Of a DNA stretch of 12,872 nucleotides, positions 12,188 to 12,872 are shown piece after piece. The DNA is from an uncultured bacterium (GTDB lineage: Bacteria > Verrucomicrobiota > Lentisphaeria > Oligosphaerales > Oligosphaeraceae), in assembly GCA_900548225.1 (NCBI GenBank), contig URJM01000058.1, positions 1 to 12,872 on the forward strand, given 5' to 3'. The translations under genes were made by a program, and so were the position numbers. Position 1 is the first letter of the stretch. Each line of letters opens with the position of its first letter. The notes beneath the pieces were generated by a model. That model saw nothing but the letters and a program-made list of their open reading frames with translations, made no database searches and was not told the DNA's origin.

Positions 12188-12872
12188 ATGGAACCCATAC
12201 CTGTCGCCATCATTGGCGGTAGCGGCTACTCAGGCGAGGAGCTGCTTCGTCTTCTGCATTGCCATCCAGGCGTCAAGCTGACAGCCATTACCAGCCGCGA
12301 GAACGCCGGCAAGCGTGTCGGGGAGGTATTTCCCAGATACATGGAGAGCGAATTGACCTTCATCGAACCGGATGTCGAGGAGGTGGCGCGCCTTGCGCGG
12401 GTAGTCTTCCTGGCGTTGCCGAATGGCCTTGCCTCCAAGTATGCGAAGCCACTGCTTGAGCGCGGGTGCAAGGTCATCGACCTGTCGGCGGATTTCCGCC
12501 TGCGCGATCCATCCATCTACGAGAGATACTACAAGATGCCCCATCCCGCCCCTGAACTGATTTCCGAGGCGGTCTACGGCCTGTCCGAGGTCTACGGCGA
12601 CCAGCTTGCGGGAGCGAAGCTTGTCGCAAACCCCGGCTGCTACGTGACAAGCATTCTCCTGCCCTGCATGGCGCTCCTTCGCGCAGGATTGGTCTCCCCC
12701 GAGGGGATTGTCGCCATGTCGATGTCAGGCGTCACAGGCGCTGGCCGCAAGATTTCCGGCGACTACATCTTCCCCGAGTGCAACGAGAGCCTGCGTCCCT
12801 ACGGCGTGAACGGGCACCGCCATCTTCCCGAGATTGAACAGGAGCTGGCCGTGGCGGCGGGGATCCCCTCCG
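12188..12872 (+). CDS. argC: N-acetyl-gamma-glutamyl-phosphate reductase (3' end outside window)
   Basis: ArgC reduces N-acetylglutamyl phosphate to the semialdehyde with NADPH, the third step of arginine synthesis. The 228 visible residues have the NADP loop VAIIGGSGYSGEELLRLL (6-23), FLALPNG (74-80), DLSADFRLRD (98-107), the catalytic Cys151 in VANPGCYVTS, SMSGVTGAGRK (178-188) and the conserved HRHLPEIEQE (210-219). The frame is still open at the last base, so about one third is missing (the family is about 310-350 aa). ATG 12188 is immediately before the Rossmann strand and is the natural start, although no Shine-Dalgarno sequence precedes it. argC next to rplM-rpsI is known from several bacterial phyla, but here a terminator and a 560-bp gap separate them. 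Confidence 0.97.
   Translation, partial: MEPIPVAIIGGSGYSGEELLRLLHCHPGVKLTAITSRENAGKRVGEVFPRYMESELTFIEPDVEEVARLARVVFLALPNGLASKYAKPLLERGCKVIDLSADFRLRDPSIYERYYKMPHPAPELISEAVYGLSEVYGDQLAGAKLVANPGCYVTSILLPCMALLRAGLVSPEGIVAMSMSGVTGAGRKISGDYIFPECNESLRPYGVNGHRHLPEIEQELAVAAGIPS

Noticed and set aside
1..12872. tRNA or rRNA genes, CRISPR arrays, insertion sequences
   Set aside because: No cloverleaf, rRNA segment, regularly spaced repeats or transposase-like frame was seen in any gap.

Overview
The window is GC-rich chromosomal DNA with every confident gene on the + strand. It is a housekeeping region: the tail of a ribosomal-protein/RNA polymerase cluster (adk, map, infA, rpmJ, rpsM, rpsK, rpoA, rplQ), a second ribosomal pair (rplM, rpsI), and metabolic genes around them (ispG, argC, a large M16 metallopeptidase and a degenerate oxidoreductase-like gene). 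rpsK runs directly into rpoA with no rpsD between them, and secY does not precede adk. The first trait is known from Chlamydiae and relatives. With the bacterial two-domain IspG and a presequence-protease-type M16C peptidase, it points to the PVC superphylum (Verrucomicrobiota/Lentisphaerota-like), but this assignment is an inference and not proven by the sequence.

Layout. 1-1652: 3' end of a 5'-nucleotidase-family gene overlapping ispG by an ATGA. 1653-3511: a small operon adk-map-infA with an AT-rich promoter-like patch upstream. 3512-6787: a gene-free C-rich stretch, a good sigma70-like promoter (TTGCAG-N16-TATATT), a roughly 180-nt leader with four overlapping stems, then rpmJ-rpsM-rpsK-rpoA-rplQ, closed by a clear rho-independent terminator. 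The gaps inside this operon are unusually long (116-135 nt), and two of them fold, including a three-way-junction-like element before rpoA. 6844-10570: a 976-aa M16C peptidase and a 234-aa protein resembling a cut-down Gfo/Idh/MocA protein. 10585-11626: promoter, rplM-rpsI, terminator. 11627-12187: a 560-bp gap with no convincing gene but strong structure: a hairpin-rich segment, a promoter-like TTGAAA-N17-TACCTT, a perfect 22-bp inverted repeat with G-quadruplex motifs on both strands, a GC hairpin, a 14-bp direct repeat and a G-free pyrimidine tract. 12188-12872: argC, cut by the window edge.

How the genes work together: adk, map and infA supply nucleotide balance, N-terminal methionine removal and translation initiation. 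The rpmJ-rplQ operon supplies the 30S head proteins S13 and S11, the 50S proteins L36 and L17, and the RNA polymerase alpha subunit. rplM-rpsI supplies L13 and S9. ispG belongs to the MEP isoprenoid pathway and argC to arginine synthesis. No mobile element, CRISPR array, tRNA or rRNA gene was seen. I did not find a new multi-gene system. The most original signals are non-coding: the rpmJ leader, the rpsK-rpoA junction element, and the palindrome/G-quadruplex element upstream of argC. A further trait is that several genes start without a Shine-Dalgarno sequence, behind pyrimidine-rich tracts.
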